From assembly GCA_964351995.1 (NCBI GenBank), contig CAYGQE010000028.1, positions 4,973 through 68,972 on the forward strand: a DNA stretch of 64,000 bases, read 5' to 3'. A program made the translations under genes and the position numbers. Under the pieces are notes generated by a model. The model worked only from the letters and a program-made list of their open reading frames with translations, made no database searches and was not told where the DNA came from. Positions 1 to 9,010 of this stretch are shown piece after piece; the stretch's first letter is position 1, and every line of letters begins with the position of its first letter. This stretch comes from SZUA-35 sp964351995 (lineage in GTDB: Bacteria; Actinomycetota; Acidimicrobiia; Acidimicrobiales; SZUA-35).

Positions 1-851
1 GTCGAGTTGGCGGCTGATGGCGTTGGTCGTGATTGGTGTGCCGTCGTCGAACGTGTTTCCGTCGCCTCGAACGTGGATCACCACCTCGGTCGTGAGTGCG
101 ATGTCGAGGTCGAGGAACAACACGGTGAAGGCATCGGCGTGCTGCTGGGCGAGCGTGGGGATGGTCCAGTCGGATGCTGGCTGCCAAGACCTGCGAAGCC
201 GATGAAGCGTTTGCGGAAGCGGTGTTCGGGAGGCCCGTGATGCGTCCGCGGACGCGGGTGCCTCTCTTGACGTGGTCGATTCAGGAACGTCAGTCACGGT
301 GTGTGACCTACACGCGTCCGCGGACGCAACGGTGGCATCTTCGCTCGGAGTTTGGGCGATGCGGCGAACGAGTTCTTCGACCGCAGCGATGATCGGCTTG
401 GCGGTTGACGGCGGAAGTGCGATTCGGATGATGCACATGCCGTCGCCGTCGGTGTAGCTGGTGAAACTGCGGTCGTCGTGGAGTCGCTGATCGCGAGCGG
501 TGTCAGCTTCGTCGAGCGAAAGCACACGAGCGATCGCCGTGGTGAGACGGTTGGCCGAGCGCTTCTCGGCGAGTTCGAGGAGCATCGCTTCGTTGTCGGG
601 GACTGCCCAGCGGGTGAGGATCCGAGCTTTAGGACTTCAGCGGATAGGGAGAGCACGCAGTGCGTCAACCCGCTGAATCCAAGGAATAGTCACGGCGCGC
701 AGCGCCTATCCGCTCTTCCCCTTGGCGTAGGAAATGTCGTTGGATCCGAACGCGGCATCGATCCGTGGGAGTTCTCGCAGCGCGTGGCCGATGCGGACCC
801 ATTCTCGTGCGGTCGAGGTGTGCATCTTGGGTTCGAGCTGGCGCGATGTCA
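1..851 (-). pseudogene. DUF222 / HNH-type protein remnant, interrupted, runs off left edge
   Basis: On the minus strand, 851 down to about 721 encodes a DUF222-like stretch (AREWVRIGHALRELP, ending ISYAK). The family resumes from about 627 (RILTRWAVPDNEAMLLELAE) and stays open to position 1 with the typical FTVLFLDLD and VVIHVRGDG blocks. The HNH nuclease end would lie beyond the window. Between the halves sit 93 extra bases (about 628-720). They keep frame but bring in-frame stops TAG (706-708) and TGA (637-639). The N-terminus is also cut: homology starts where the neighbouring hydrolase gene ends. DUF222 proteins are repeated, usually uncharacterised actinobacterial genes, so this copy is almost certainly dead. 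Confidence 0.8.
628..720. mobile_element. Small palindrome-ended insertion inside the DUF222 gene
   Basis: A net insertion of 93 bases separates the two conserved DUF222 halves. It contains a perfect 10-bp inverted repeat (AGCGGATAGG at 639-648, CCTATCCGCT at 705-714) and smaller internal hairpins such as GCAC/GTGC at 653-663. A CTT triplet at 627-629 and 721-723 could be a 3-bp target duplication. It has no coding capacity, so it resembles a MITE or REP-type element. No second copy was noticed in this window. Confidence 0.5.
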
Positions 852-1985
852 GCGTAATTCGTAGCGCAGCTGAGCACCCTCGATGGTGACCGCTGCGTCG
901 CCGTTGAGGCGGAGATGCTCGAGGTGAGCGTAGGTCTCGCTCTCGGCCATCGACCCCCATGACCGCTCTTTGAACAACGCCTTCATGTAGTCGTTGACCG
1001 TGCCGTTGCCGATCTCGTCGGACGCATCTTGGAGCACCGTGAGTCGTTCCTCGTGGTGGGTGCGGATGGCCTTGGCCCGACCGGGAAGATCGGCGAACTC
1101 GAGCCCGTGGGCGGGCAGCACAGTTTTCACCGACTCGAACGACTGCATGCGGTCGAGGCTCTCGAAGAAGTCGGCGAGCGGATCGACGGTGGCGCCCATG
1201 CCCGAGATGTGCGGCGTGATCGTGGGGAGGATGTGATCCCCACTGATCATCACGCCATTGTCGACATCCATGAGGCAGAGATGATCGGGCGTATGGCCTG
1301 GGGTGTAGACCGACACCCACTCGCGGTCGCCGATCATGATCACATCGGCCTCGTCGACTCGCTTGGTCGGTTGCGGTGTCGACATGAACTTGCCGCCCGC
1401 GACCTGCATGGCCCGGTAGCGGAGCCGACGGGCGAGCGGCAACTGATGCCGCTCTCCACCCCATGGGGTGTTGCGTTCGAATGGACTGTTGGCCGATGGC
1501 CGGTCGCCGTGGACGCTTGCTTTGGCTTCATCGGCCGATGTCGTGATCTCGGTCTCTTCGTCGTCGGCTTCTGCTTCAGGGTCGAGAAACGTACGGAATC
1601 GTTTGTGGGTGACGATGTCGGCGCCGAACTTGCGGTGCAGGGTGGCGGCCTGACCGAAGTGATCGGGGTGCGAGTGGGTGATGACCACGGTGTGGACCCG
1701 GTAGATCGGCAGACCCGCTGCCGCCATCCGCTTCTTCAGGGCGCGCCAGGTCGGCAGGCCAGGCAGGCCTGGATCGACGAGCGTGATGCCCATGCGGTCT
1801 TCGATGGCGTAGCAGTTGACGTGACCCAGCCCAGGAAGCGAGATCGGCAATTGGATGCGCAACACACCGGGGGCGACTTCCTCTGTGTCGTCCCGCGGAG
1901 GTCGGCGCTCTTCGCGCATCGTCGGCGCCGGGGCGTGTTCGTGGCCCTCGTGAGCATGAGCGTGTCCGGCATGGGAAGAAGACAT
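849..1985 (-). CDS. MBL-fold metallohydrolase (LACTB2-like) with His-rich N-terminus
   Basis: 378 aa. Metallo-beta-lactamase fold hydrolase. The metal motif HSHPDH lies at about residues 104-109, followed by YTPGHTPDH and the SGDH segment. The C-terminal 80 residues look like the winged-helix tail found in LACTB2-type enzymes. Residues 5-18 are unusually histidine-rich (HAGHAHAHEGHEH), which may bind metal. The start at 1985 is chosen because it begins just before this His-rich tail and leaves a short divergent promoter region toward 2045. A start at 2045 would add 20 unconserved residues overlapping the next gene. The true substrate (thioester, RNA or other) cannot be read from sequence. Confidence 0.85.
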   Translation of the reverse strand: MSSSHAGHAHAHEGHEHAPAPTMREERRPPRDDTEEVAPGVLRIQLPISLPGLGHVNCYAIEDRMGITLVDPGLPGLPTWRALKKRMAAAGLPIYRVHTVVITHSHPDHFGQAATLHRKFGADIVTHKRFRTFLDPEAEADDEETEITTSADEAKASVHGDRPSANSPFERNTPWGGERHQLPLARRLRYRAMQVAGGKFMSTPQPTKRVDEADVIMIGDREWVSVYTPGHTPDHLCLMDVDNGVMISGDHILPTITPHISGMGATVDPLADFFESLDRMQSFESVKTVLPAHGLEFADLPGRAKAIRTHHEERLTVLQDASDEIGNGTVNDYMKALFKERSWGSMAESETYAHLEHLRLNGDAAVTIEGAQLRYELR

Positions 1986-2044
1986 TGCGCTATGTCGTAG
2001 CGGACAGAAGGCAGCAGGTCGAACTGACGTCCTATGGTGCGACA

Positions 2045-2722
2045 ATGGACGAGGCCTGGATTCTGTACCCCGAACTCCGTGAGCAGCTGATCTCGCTCGT
2101 CGTGTCCTTGGATGCCGCCGACCGGGATCGCACCGTGCCTCTGACGCCGGGATGGACCATCGAGCAGGTCGTGGCTCACGTGTGTGGCCTCAACGCAGAT
2201 GTGATTGCCGGAGCCGTCGAAGGTCTGGGTACCGACGAGCGAACGTCGGCTCAGGTGTCGACTCGTGCAGGAATGTCTTTGGAAGACGTCTGCGACGAGT
2301 GGCGTGGGTACGACGCAGCGATGCAGGCAGCGACAGCCGAAGTTCCTCTTTTGGAGCAGCGGCTCGCTGCAGACCTCGTGATCCACCTGCATGACGTGCA
2401 GCATGCGCTCGATCTCACGATTGACGAGTCTGACGCGGCCACTGCGAGCGCGGCACATGTCTATGCGGTGCGCATCCCCGATCGTTGGGCTGCGGGCACC
2501 GGTCTACAGGTCTCGATCGAACTGAGCGACGGCTTCCGCTCGCCCTCCGAAGGCGAAGCCGACCTCGTGCTTCGTGCCACGCCGTATGACTTCCTGCGTT
2601 CAGTTTCAGGCCGCCGGAGCCGGACCCAGGTCGGGGCGCTGGACTGGTCTGGAGATGCAGCTGCGGTACTCGATCACTTCAGTCCGTACGCCGAGTTGGG
2701 CGACGTCGACGCCGAGGTGTAG
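2045..2722 (+). CDS. Maleylpyruvate isomerase-family (MDMPI/DinB-like) mycothiol-dependent protein
   Basis: 225 aa. The N-terminal half matches the MDMPI_N four-helix bundle (LTPGWTIEQVVAHVCGLNAD; then RLAADLVIHLHDVQHAL with the conserved His residues expected to bind metal). The C-terminal part is the small MDMPI_C-like domain. Family members are mycothiol-dependent isomerases or S-transferases of actinobacteria. The exact substrate is unknown. The start at 2045 gives the family-typical MDEA beginning. An in-frame upstream codon at 1985 would overlap the divergent hydrolase start. It is divergent from the MBL-fold gene and convergent with the FAD monooxygenase (3-bp gap). Confidence 0.8.
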   Translation: MDEAWILYPELREQLISLVVSLDAADRDRTVPLTPGWTIEQVVAHVCGLNADVIAGAVEGLGTDERTSAQVSTRAGMSLEDVCDEWRGYDAAMQAATAEVPLLEQRLAADLVIHLHDVQHALDLTIDESDAATASAAHVYAVRIPDRWAAGTGLQVSIELSDGFRSPSEGEADLVLRATPYDFLRSVSGRRSRTQVGALDWSGDAAAVLDHFSPYAELGDVDAEV

Positions 2723-2725
2723 CGA

Positions 2726-3991
2726 TCAGACCCTCGAACCGGGAGCGATCGTGGGCGGGGCAGCGTTGAGTGCTTCCATTGCGAACCCGGCCGCCGCTTT
2801 GTAGTTGGCCATGAAGGCTTCGATCTCGACCCGTGGAATCACGTCGTTGATGTCATCGAAGTAGCCGCCTGAGCGCTCGCCGACCAGCTCGAGAATGCCG
2901 ATGGGACCGTGGCCGCGGTTGCGCAGCACGAGGGCCGAGATCGGTTCGATCAGTTGCTCCTCGAAGGCCGCAAGGGCATCAGGGCCAATGCCAGATTCCA
3001 AGAAGTTCGCACCCATCACACGTGCGTCGACGATGGCTTGGCTCGCACCATTTGAACCAACGGGATACATCACGTGAGCGGCGTCGCCGATCAGACAGAC
3101 CCGGCCGTCGACCCAGCGGTCGACGGGATCACGATCGACCATCGGGAACTCCCACACGGTGGGTGCAGCTCGGACCAGAGACGGGATGTCCAGCCAATCG
3201 AACGTCCAATCCTCGAAGGCGGGCAGAAACGCGTTGATGTCGACGGGCTTGTTCCAGTCACTGCCGGCCAGGCCTTCGCTGGCATCGACGGTGATCTCGG
3301 CGATCCAGTTCTGCAGCTGCAACCCGGTGTCTGGATCAATCGAGGAGATCGGGTAGTGCACGAATCGCTGATCGATCGTGCCGACCAACGTGAACGCAGC
3401 ACCGGACCGAATCGGCGGGCCGTACGCTGCCCCGCGGTACAGGATCTGCCCTCCCCACTGGGGTTCGGGCTGTTCGGGGTGCATCTGTGCTCGCACCGCT
3501 GAGTGCAGACCGTCGCCTGCGATCAACACCGACCCAACGACTTCGGTCGTGTTGCCGTCGCGGGTGTCGACCTCGACGACCACACCGTCTGACGTGTTGC
3601 GGTAGCCGGTCACCCGGTGACCGCTTCGGAACGCATCCGGCCCCATCCGCTCCAGCACGGCACCGTGCAACAGCATCTGCAGCTTGCCTCGATGAACCGA
3701 GTACTGCGGATAGTCGTAGCCGGCGGCGCGGCCTCGAGGCTCGGCCCAGACATCGTTACCGCCTCGACCAACCAACGCCCACTCCTTGGCCTCGACACCG
3801 ATGCTGTCGAGATCACCAGCAAAGCCGAGGTCTTGCAACTCGCGAATGGCGTTTGGCTGGAGGTTGATGCCGACGCCGAGCGGAGCGACGGTCCGCACTG
3901 ACTCGAGAACCACGGCCTCAACGCCGATCTCGTGGCACGTGAGTGCCAACGTCAGTCCAGCGATGCCGCCGCCTGCAATCACTACTGTCAT
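2726..3991 (-). CDS. FAD-dependent monooxygenase (PhzS/salicylate-hydroxylase type)
   Basis: 421 aa. Group A flavoprotein monooxygenase. The dinucleotide motif GGGIAGL is at residues 7-13, the DG motif is LIAGDGLHSAVR, and the GD motif is CLIGDAAHVMYPVGSNGASQ, which binds the FAD ribityl and phosphate. The length and VMYPVGSNGASQA signature resemble PhzS-like 'flavin-dependent oxidoreductases'. The enzyme would hydroxylate an aromatic substrate with NAD(P)H and O2. The substrate cannot be assigned. It lies 72 bp downstream of isocitrate dehydrogenase on the same strand and could be co-transcribed, but no functional link is evident. Confidence 0.88.
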   Translation of the reverse strand: MTVVIAGGGIAGLTLALTCHEIGVEAVVLESVRTVAPLGVGINLQPNAIRELQDLGFAGDLDSIGVEAKEWALVGRGGNDVWAEPRGRAAGYDYPQYSVHRGKLQMLLHGAVLERMGPDAFRSGHRVTGYRNTSDGVVVEVDTRDGNTTEVVGSVLIAGDGLHSAVRAQMHPEQPEPQWGGQILYRGAAYGPPIRSGAAFTLVGTIDQRFVHYPISSIDPDTGLQLQNWIAEITVDASEGLAGSDWNKPVDINAFLPAFEDWTFDWLDIPSLVRAAPTVWEFPMVDRDPVDRWVDGRVCLIGDAAHVMYPVGSNGASQAIVDARVMGANFLESGIGPDALAAFEEQLIEPISALVLRNRGHGPIGILELVGERSGGYFDDINDVIPRVEIEAFMANYKAAAGFAMEALNAAPPTIAPGSRV

Positions 3992-4063
3992 GACGACTCC
4001 CCGTTCGGTGTGGGTCGCCAGTTCACCGCCAGCCGGTCAGCAACGCAACCGCGGTCCTGTGAG

Positions 4064-5530
4064 CTACTCGCCCTGGCCCAGCGAATACGCCAGCTGGCCG
4101 TCGATGCGATAGAGGTTCTCGGTCTTGATGACGTCGATGCCTGCTGCATCGAGGGCGGCGAGGAGCCGAACGATGTCGCTGTTCGTCACGGAGTTGTCGC
4201 CGGCCGGCTTGAAACGACAGCGCCAGTGATCGGTGCAGAAGGTCTCAGGCATGGGATCGGGGTAGACCTTGACGCCGCGGTTGGTGATCATCTTGAGCGC
4301 CCAACCTTCGGGGGTCGCAGCCTCGAGCGCCGCGCCGAGCACGTTGGCGTGTCGGTCGGCGTCGGTCCAGTCGACGAAGGCGTCGACGCCCACCAGTTCC
4401 TTGGGTTTCGGATCCTGTCGGGTCACCGCAACCGAGATGCCGGTGGTCTTGTACTCCACTGGGGTGAGATGGCTTGGTCCGTCGCCGAGGCGGGCAATCA
4501 CGGCGTCGGCAAACTCTTTGGTGCCGACTCGCTCCGAGCTCAAGCCGTCACGGAAGACATCTGGCGTGTGCACGCCATCTTCGAGCGTCTTGAGCCAGGC
4601 GTTCTTGATCTGGCCGCCGACGTCTGCGGCACCGACGTGCACCAGTAGTTGTGTCGCTGCGACCAACAGGCCAGATGGGTTGGCAACGTTCTTGCCTGCG
4701 ATGTCCGGGGCGGACCCATGGACGGCTTCGAACATGGCGATGCCTTCGCCGATGTTGGCCGAGCCGGCAATGCCTACCGAGCCAGAAATCTGCGAGGCGA
4801 TGTCTGAAAGAATGTCGCCATAGAGGTTGAGCGTGACGATCACGTCGAAGAGTTCGGGCTGCGCGGCCAATCGAGCCGCGCCGATATCGATGATCTGGTG
4901 ATCTGACTCGATGTCGGGGTAGTCAGCAGCCACCTCCTCGAAGACCCGGGCGAACAGGCCATCGGTCAGCTTCATGATGTTGTTCTTGGTCATGCACGTG
5001 ACCTTCTTGCGGCCGTAGGCCCGTGCGTATTCGAAGGCGTAGCGAACGATGCGCTCGGTGCCTGGCCTGGTGATCAGTTTGAGGACCTGCGTGACCTCAG
5101 AGGTCTGCTGATGTTCGATGCCGGCGTAGAGGTCCTCTTCGTTCTCCCTGACGATGACGAGATCGATGCCGGGATGGGCAGAGGTGACGAATGGTGCATA
5201 CGCCTTGGTCGGGCGAACGTTGGCGTACAGATTCAGCGTCTTGCGAATGGTGACATTGAGGCTCTTGTAGCCACCACCGAGTGGTGTGGTGATCGGGGCC
5301 TTGAGAAACACTGGGTTGCGGCGGATCGTCTCCCAAGCTTGAGGCGCGATGCCTGACGTGTGGCCCGCCTTGTAGACCTGCTCCCCGATCTCGATCTCAT
5401 CGAACCGCAAAGGAGCCCCGGCCGCTTCGAGGACAGACAAAACGGCATCGGTGATCTCTGGCCCGATGCCGTCTCCCTTCGCAAGGGTGACAGATGCTGG
5501 GTGGTCCGAGGTCGGTGATGCCATCTTCAC
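4064..5530 (-). CDS. icd: Isocitrate dehydrogenase, Thermus/Rickettsia long type
   Basis: 488 aa. Oxidative decarboxylation of isocitrate to 2-oxoglutarate in the TCA cycle. The N-terminal two thirds is the isocitrate/isopropylmalate dehydrogenase fold: KGDGIGPEIT near residue 20, the substrate motif SLNVTIRKTLNLYANVRP, RENEEDLYAGIEH, catalytic Tyr/Lys-region residues, NLYGDILSDIASQISGS, and the cofactor segment EAVHGSAPDIAGKNVANPSG. The extra C-terminal domain of about 140 residues is typical of the long bacterial form. Coenzyme preference (NADP is usual) is not certain. The start is GTG at 5530, with an ATG two codons later at 5524 equally possible. A short inverted repeat lies directly upstream. 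Confidence 0.92.
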   Translation of the reverse strand: MKMASPTSDHPASVTLAKGDGIGPEITDAVLSVLEAAGAPLRFDEIEIGEQVYKAGHTSGIAPQAWETIRRNPVFLKAPITTPLGGGYKSLNVTIRKTLNLYANVRPTKAYAPFVTSAHPGIDLVIVRENEEDLYAGIEHQQTSEVTQVLKLITRPGTERIVRYAFEYARAYGRKKVTCMTKNNIMKLTDGLFARVFEEVAADYPDIESDHQIIDIGAARLAAQPELFDVIVTLNLYGDILSDIASQISGSVGIAGSANIGEGIAMFEAVHGSAPDIAGKNVANPSGLLVAATQLLVHVGAADVGGQIKNAWLKTLEDGVHTPDVFRDGLSSERVGTKEFADAVIARLGDGPSHLTPVEYKTTGISVAVTRQDPKPKELVGVDAFVDWTDADRHANVLGAALEAATPEGWALKMITNRGVKVYPDPMPETFCTDHWRCRFKPAGDNSVTNSDIVRLLAALDAAGIDVIKTENLYRIDGQLAYSLGQGE

Positions 5531-5531
5531 A

Positions 5532-5553
5532 ACATACCTATTGGAAAGTATGT
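5532..5553. promoter_or_regulatory. Inverted repeat at the icd start, possible operator
   Basis: ACATAC (5532-5537) and GTATGT (5548-5553) form a perfect 6-bp inverted repeat with a 10-bp A/T-rich spacer. It sits just upstream of icd, in the divergent region shared with the Rieske-flavoprotein gene. Its position would suit repressor or activator binding, but no regulator is identified. Confidence 0.3.
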
Positions 5554-5697
5554 CTTCAACTTCATTTGTGTATTCGTTCGGGGGTGCCGTGTGCGAAGTT
5601 GGAGGAATGATCGCTCGGATTACCCGGTTGGTTTGCTGAGCACGTGCGGCACCTTCGTGTGGTGTACTGCTGGCCGCTGACGATCATGGAGACCCCG

Positions 5698-7308
5698 ATG
5701 CAACCCATCTCGATTGCCACCTGGAGCGAGCTTCCGAATCGTGTTCCGCAGGGGGCGCTTGTCGGCAATGTCGATCTTGTAATCGTGCGTTATGAAGAGA
5801 ACCACTCGGTGCTCTTCGGTCGCTGTCTTCACCGTGGCGCGCTCATGGCTGACGGCAGCCTCAGTGGCGATGATTTGATCTGTGGTCTGCATGGTTGGGA
5901 CTACGGCATCAAGACCGGCATCAGCGCCTACAACAACGCCGAGGTGCTGGAGAAGTTCTCGAGCTGGATCGAAGACGACCAGTTGATGGTCGACGCCGAC
6001 GAGATCGGTGCGTGGGAACGAAAGAATCCGCAGCCGTACAACCGTGACGCCTATCAGGGTGCGTACCAGGATGTGCATGGCGCGCCGGAGGAGCCCCATG
6101 TTGGGCTCATCCGAAACCTCGCGAATGACGGGCTGACCAAGACTGGCCATCACGGTCCGACGACCTCGATGGGTGTGCCTCGCGATCAGTTGCCGTTGTG
6201 GGATGACATTCAGTTCGTGACCGCTCAGGTGGCGACTCGGCCGTTGCTCGATGAGGAGCCGGTGAGTTCCACGACGGTCATCGGGCCGAACGCCGTTCGT
6301 CCGCTGGAGCTCGATCGTCCGTTGTTTGTCTCCGACATGAGTTTTGGTGCGTTGTCGGAAGAGGCCAAGGTTGCCTTGGCGCTTGGCGCTGATCAGGCCG
6401 GCACGGGCATCTGCAGTGGTGAGGGCGGCATGTTGCCGGAAGAGCAGGCGGCCAACAGCCGCTACTTCTACGAGCTGGCGTCTGGCCGTTTTGGGTGGGA
6501 GATCGAGAAGGTCGAAAAGGTTCAGGCGTTTCATTTCAAGTTCGGGCAGGGGGCGAAGACGGGCACCGGTGGTCACCTTCCTGGCAACAAGGTGCAGGGC
6601 AAGATCGCCGAGGTTCGAGGCCTCGAAGAGGGCGAGCCGGCGATCAGTCCGGCGACGTTCCCTGATCTCGTTTCGATCGAGGACTACCAGGTGGTGGCGG
6701 CCGAGGTCCGGGAAGCGTCGGGTGGTATTCCGATTGGGGCGAAGTTGAGCGCTCAGCACATCGAGGCCGACATCGACGCGGCGCTGGCCATTGGTGTCGA
6801 TTACGTGATTCTCGATGGTCGTGGGGGTGGCACGGGTGCTGCGCCGGTGATCTTCCGGGACAACATCAGCGTGCCGACGATTCCGGCGCTCGCTCGGGCT
6901 CGTCGTTATCTCGACTCACTTGGTCGGGGCGACGTCACGTTGGTGATCACCGGCGGGTTGCGCACGCCGTGGGACTTCGCCAAGGCGATGGCGCTGGGTG
7001 CTGATGCCGTGGCGGTTTCGAATGCGGCGATGCAGGCCATTGGTTGCATTGGTATGCGGGCGTGTAACTCGAACAACTGCCCGGTTGGGATTGCGACCCA
7101 GCAGCTTCACCTTCGTGAGCGGCTGCCGGTGCAGGATGCGGCCGACCGGCTCGAGCGTTTCTTCCGATCAAGCACCGAGTTGATGGAGGTGTTGGCCCGG
7201 GCGTGTGGTCATCGCTCGCTCGATCAATTCAGCATCGACGATCTCACCACGTTCGATCGTGAGATGCATCACCTCACCGGTATCGCCTACGGCGGTGTGC
7301 TTGCCTGA
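5698..7308 (+). CDS. Rieske-glutamate-synthase-like FMN/Fe-S fusion protein, chromosomal copy
   Basis: 536 aa. Residues 1-100 form a Rieske [2Fe-2S] domain (CLH at 43-45, CGLHGWDYG with ligands C62 and H65). The rest is the FMN/Fe-S part of the glutamate synthase large subunit: SDMSFGALSEEAK, TGICSGEGG, GAKTGTGG, the FMN phosphate region LDGRGGGTGAAP, and [3Fe-4S] cysteines C450, C456 and C461 with the C-x5-C-x4-C spacing of GltS. There is no glutaminase domain, so electrons or ammonia must come from elsewhere. The reaction is unknown, and amine- or glutamate-transfer chemistry is only an inference. The start at 5698 is fixed by the near-identical paralogue at 32937. Confidence 0.85.
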   Translation: MQPISIATWSELPNRVPQGALVGNVDLVIVRYEENHSVLFGRCLHRGALMADGSLSGDDLICGLHGWDYGIKTGISAYNNAEVLEKFSSWIEDDQLMVDADEIGAWERKNPQPYNRDAYQGAYQDVHGAPEEPHVGLIRNLANDGLTKTGHHGPTTSMGVPRDQLPLWDDIQFVTAQVATRPLLDEEPVSSTTVIGPNAVRPLELDRPLFVSDMSFGALSEEAKVALALGADQAGTGICSGEGGMLPEEQAANSRYFYELASGRFGWEIEKVEKVQAFHFKFGQGAKTGTGGHLPGNKVQGKIAEVRGLEEGEPAISPATFPDLVSIEDYQVVAAEVREASGGIPIGAKLSAQHIEADIDAALAIGVDYVILDGRGGGTGAAPVIFRDNISVPTIPALARARRYLDSLGRGDVTLVITGGLRTPWDFAKAMALGADAVAVSNAAMQAIGCIGMRACNSNNCPVGIATQQLHLRERLPVQDAADRLERFFRSSTELMEVLARACGHRSLDQFSIDDLTTFDREMHHLTGIAYGGVLA

Positions 7309-7375
7309 GCAGGAAGGCGATGGCGTTGCGTCAGAAGCGGGGCATGTCAACCGGTTCTGGCGTTCGGCTCGACGT

Positions 7376-8110
7376 TCAGCTCGTCATGCCGCCGTCGACC
7401 ACGAACTCTTGGCCGGTGCAGTAGCTCGAGTCGTCAGAGGCGAGAAATTGCACGAGCAGCGCAACCTCATCAGCGCTGGCGACGCGCTCCATGGGGATCT
7501 GCGTTTCCATGCGCTCTCGCACGCCAGGTCCGAACTGCTGCAGCATGTCGGTGTCGATGATGCCGGGGTGGACCGAGTTCACCCGAACGCCTGAAGGGCC
7601 GAGCTCGACCGCTGCTGATTTCGACATTCCTCGTACCGCCCACTTGGTCGCAGCGTATGCGTGGGCGCCAGCGGCAGACTTCATGCCGGCGATCGACGAG
7701 ATGTTGATGATGCTGCCCATTCCGTTCTCTTTCATCACCGGCGCAACGGTCTTCATGCCGAGGAAGACGCCGGTCTGGTTGATGGCCAACATCTGGTTCC
7801 ACAACTCCATCGACGTATCGAGCATGCCGGCGGTGATGAAGATGCCAGCGTTGTTGACGAGTACTTCGATGTGGCCGTGTTGGGCCATGACCGCCTCGAC
7901 CACCGAGACCCATTCGGCCTCCGAGGACACGTCGTGGTGAAGGAAGGTGCATGCATCGCCCAAACGCTCGGCAGTTGCCGCACCCTCTTCGTCGAGAATG
8001 TCAGTGATCACCACCTGAGCACCGGCTTCGACGAAAAGTTCGGCCTCGGCCGCACCTTGACCACGTGCGCCTCCGGTGATCAACGCCACCTTGCCATCAA
8101 GTCGATTCAC
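7376..8110 (-). CDS. SDR-family NAD(P)-dependent oxidoreductase
   Basis: 244 aa, classical short-chain dehydrogenase. Cofactor motif TGGARGQG (residues 12-19), structural motif NNAG, catalytic Ser in INISS, the YAATK pair of Tyr and Lys, and the PGIIDTDM and CTGQEFVVDGG C-terminal signatures. It resembles hydroxysteroid and glucose 1-dehydrogenase type SDRs. The substrate is not assignable. It follows the TetR regulator gene by 71 bp on the same strand and is probably co-transcribed and controlled by it. Confidence 0.9.
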   Translation of the reverse strand: MNRLDGKVALITGGARGQGAAEAELFVEAGAQVVITDILDEEGAATAERLGDACTFLHHDVSSEAEWVSVVEAVMAQHGHIEVLVNNAGIFITAGMLDTSMELWNQMLAINQTGVFLGMKTVAPVMKENGMGSIINISSIAGMKSAAGAHAYAATKWAVRGMSKSAAVELGPSGVRVNSVHPGIIDTDMLQQFGPGVRERMETQIPMERVASADEVALLVQFLASDDSSYCTGQEFVVDGGMTS

Positions 8111-8181
8111 GTTCGCACGTCCTTCATCAGCAGTCGAAGCAGAGAGCTTGCTGCACGATCACCTCTGGCACCAGTCCACTG

Positions 8182-8895
8182 TCATTGTCCAATCCCGATG
8201 TTCGCGGCCATCAGCCGGGCCGACGCGTCGAACAGATCGCGATGGTGCTCGATGACGCCCCGAGTTTGGTTGGAGAGTTCGAAGCTCAACAGGCCAAACA
8301 GCTGGGTCCACGCGGTGAGAACGGCAAGAAGCGCATCGTCGCCGAGGAGGTCGGTGTCGGCGACGTTGGCTCGCAGCTGCTTGAAGTCTTCGGTCAGCTC
8401 ATCCGAGATCGGGATGGTCGGCCTTCCTCGATGACGCTTCAGCTGCTTGTCGATCTTGGCCTGGGTCACGATGCTGACCAGCGCACGAGTCGCGCGTGTG
8501 CCCGAGGACGCCGTGATGTCTGGGGCGGCGTAGCCAGGGACCGGTGTGCCGAACAGCAGGAAGTACTCGTGCGGGCGAGTGAGCGCCCAGTCGCGAATTT
8601 GGTGTGCTGCCAAGACCCAACGTTCGAGGGGTGGAGTGTCAGTGGTTGACGCCACAGAGGTTTCGACGAGTTCGCCGAGCGAGTCGTACGCCTCGATGAT
8701 GAGACGAGTCAGGAGGTCGTCTCGGCTCTCGACGTAGCGGTAGACCGCAGACGAGACCATCCCGAGCTCGCGTGCGACCGATCGCAGCGAGAGGCCTGCG
8801 GCGCCGTGTTGCACCAACTGTCGTCGCCCCTCCTCGATGATGTCTGCGGTGGTCTTCTCCCGAGCCAGTGCCCGCGGGGTTTGCTTCGCCGTCAT
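8182..8895 (-). CDS. TetR-family transcriptional regulator
   Basis: 237 aa. The N-terminal helix-turn-helix is LSLRSVARELGMVSSAVYRY (residues about 35-54). The long C-terminal ligand-binding domain contains PHEYFLLFG and the FELSNQ region, as in WHG-type TetR_C_13 regulators. It is likely a ligand-released repressor. It is divergent from the nitroreductase-family gene at 9011. The shared intergenic region holds two copies of the same perfect palindrome, which are the obvious operators, so autoregulation and control of both sides is inferred. Confidence 0.9.
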   Translation of the reverse strand: MTAKQTPRALAREKTTADIIEEGRRQLVQHGAAGLSLRSVARELGMVSSAVYRYVESRDDLLTRLIIEAYDSLGELVETSVASTTDTPPLERWVLAAHQIRDWALTRPHEYFLLFGTPVPGYAAPDITASSGTRATRALVSIVTQAKIDKQLKRHRGRPTIPISDELTEDFKQLRANVADTDLLGDDALLAVLTAWTQLFGLLSFELSNQTRGVIEHHRDLFDASARLMAANIGIGQ

Positions 8896-8916
8896 GGGCG
8901 CATCATGGCAGAAAAG

Positions 8917-8980
8917 AGAGCAGTGCTCTTGCTTTTCATTGGAGGTTCATGTTGACTGATCAAAGCGAGAGCAGTGCTCT
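8917..8980. promoter_or_regulatory. Twin palindromic operator for the TetR regulator
   Basis: The 13-bp palindrome AGAGCAGTGCTCT occurs at 8917-8929 and again at 8968-8980. The second extends to a perfect 17-bp palindrome (8966-8982). Centre-to-centre spacing is 51 bp, close to five helical turns, so bound dimers would face the same side of the DNA. The pair fills the 115-bp gap between the TetR gene and the divergent gene at 9011. Confidence 0.75.
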
Positions 8981-9010
8981 CGTTTCAAGAAACGAAAAGG
9001 AACCCTCCCC

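Noticed and set aside
1029..2000. A 323-codon plus-strand frame opposite the MBL-fold gene
   Set aside because: It is the antisense shadow of a clearly conserved metallohydrolase, lacks any recognisable domain and has biased composition.
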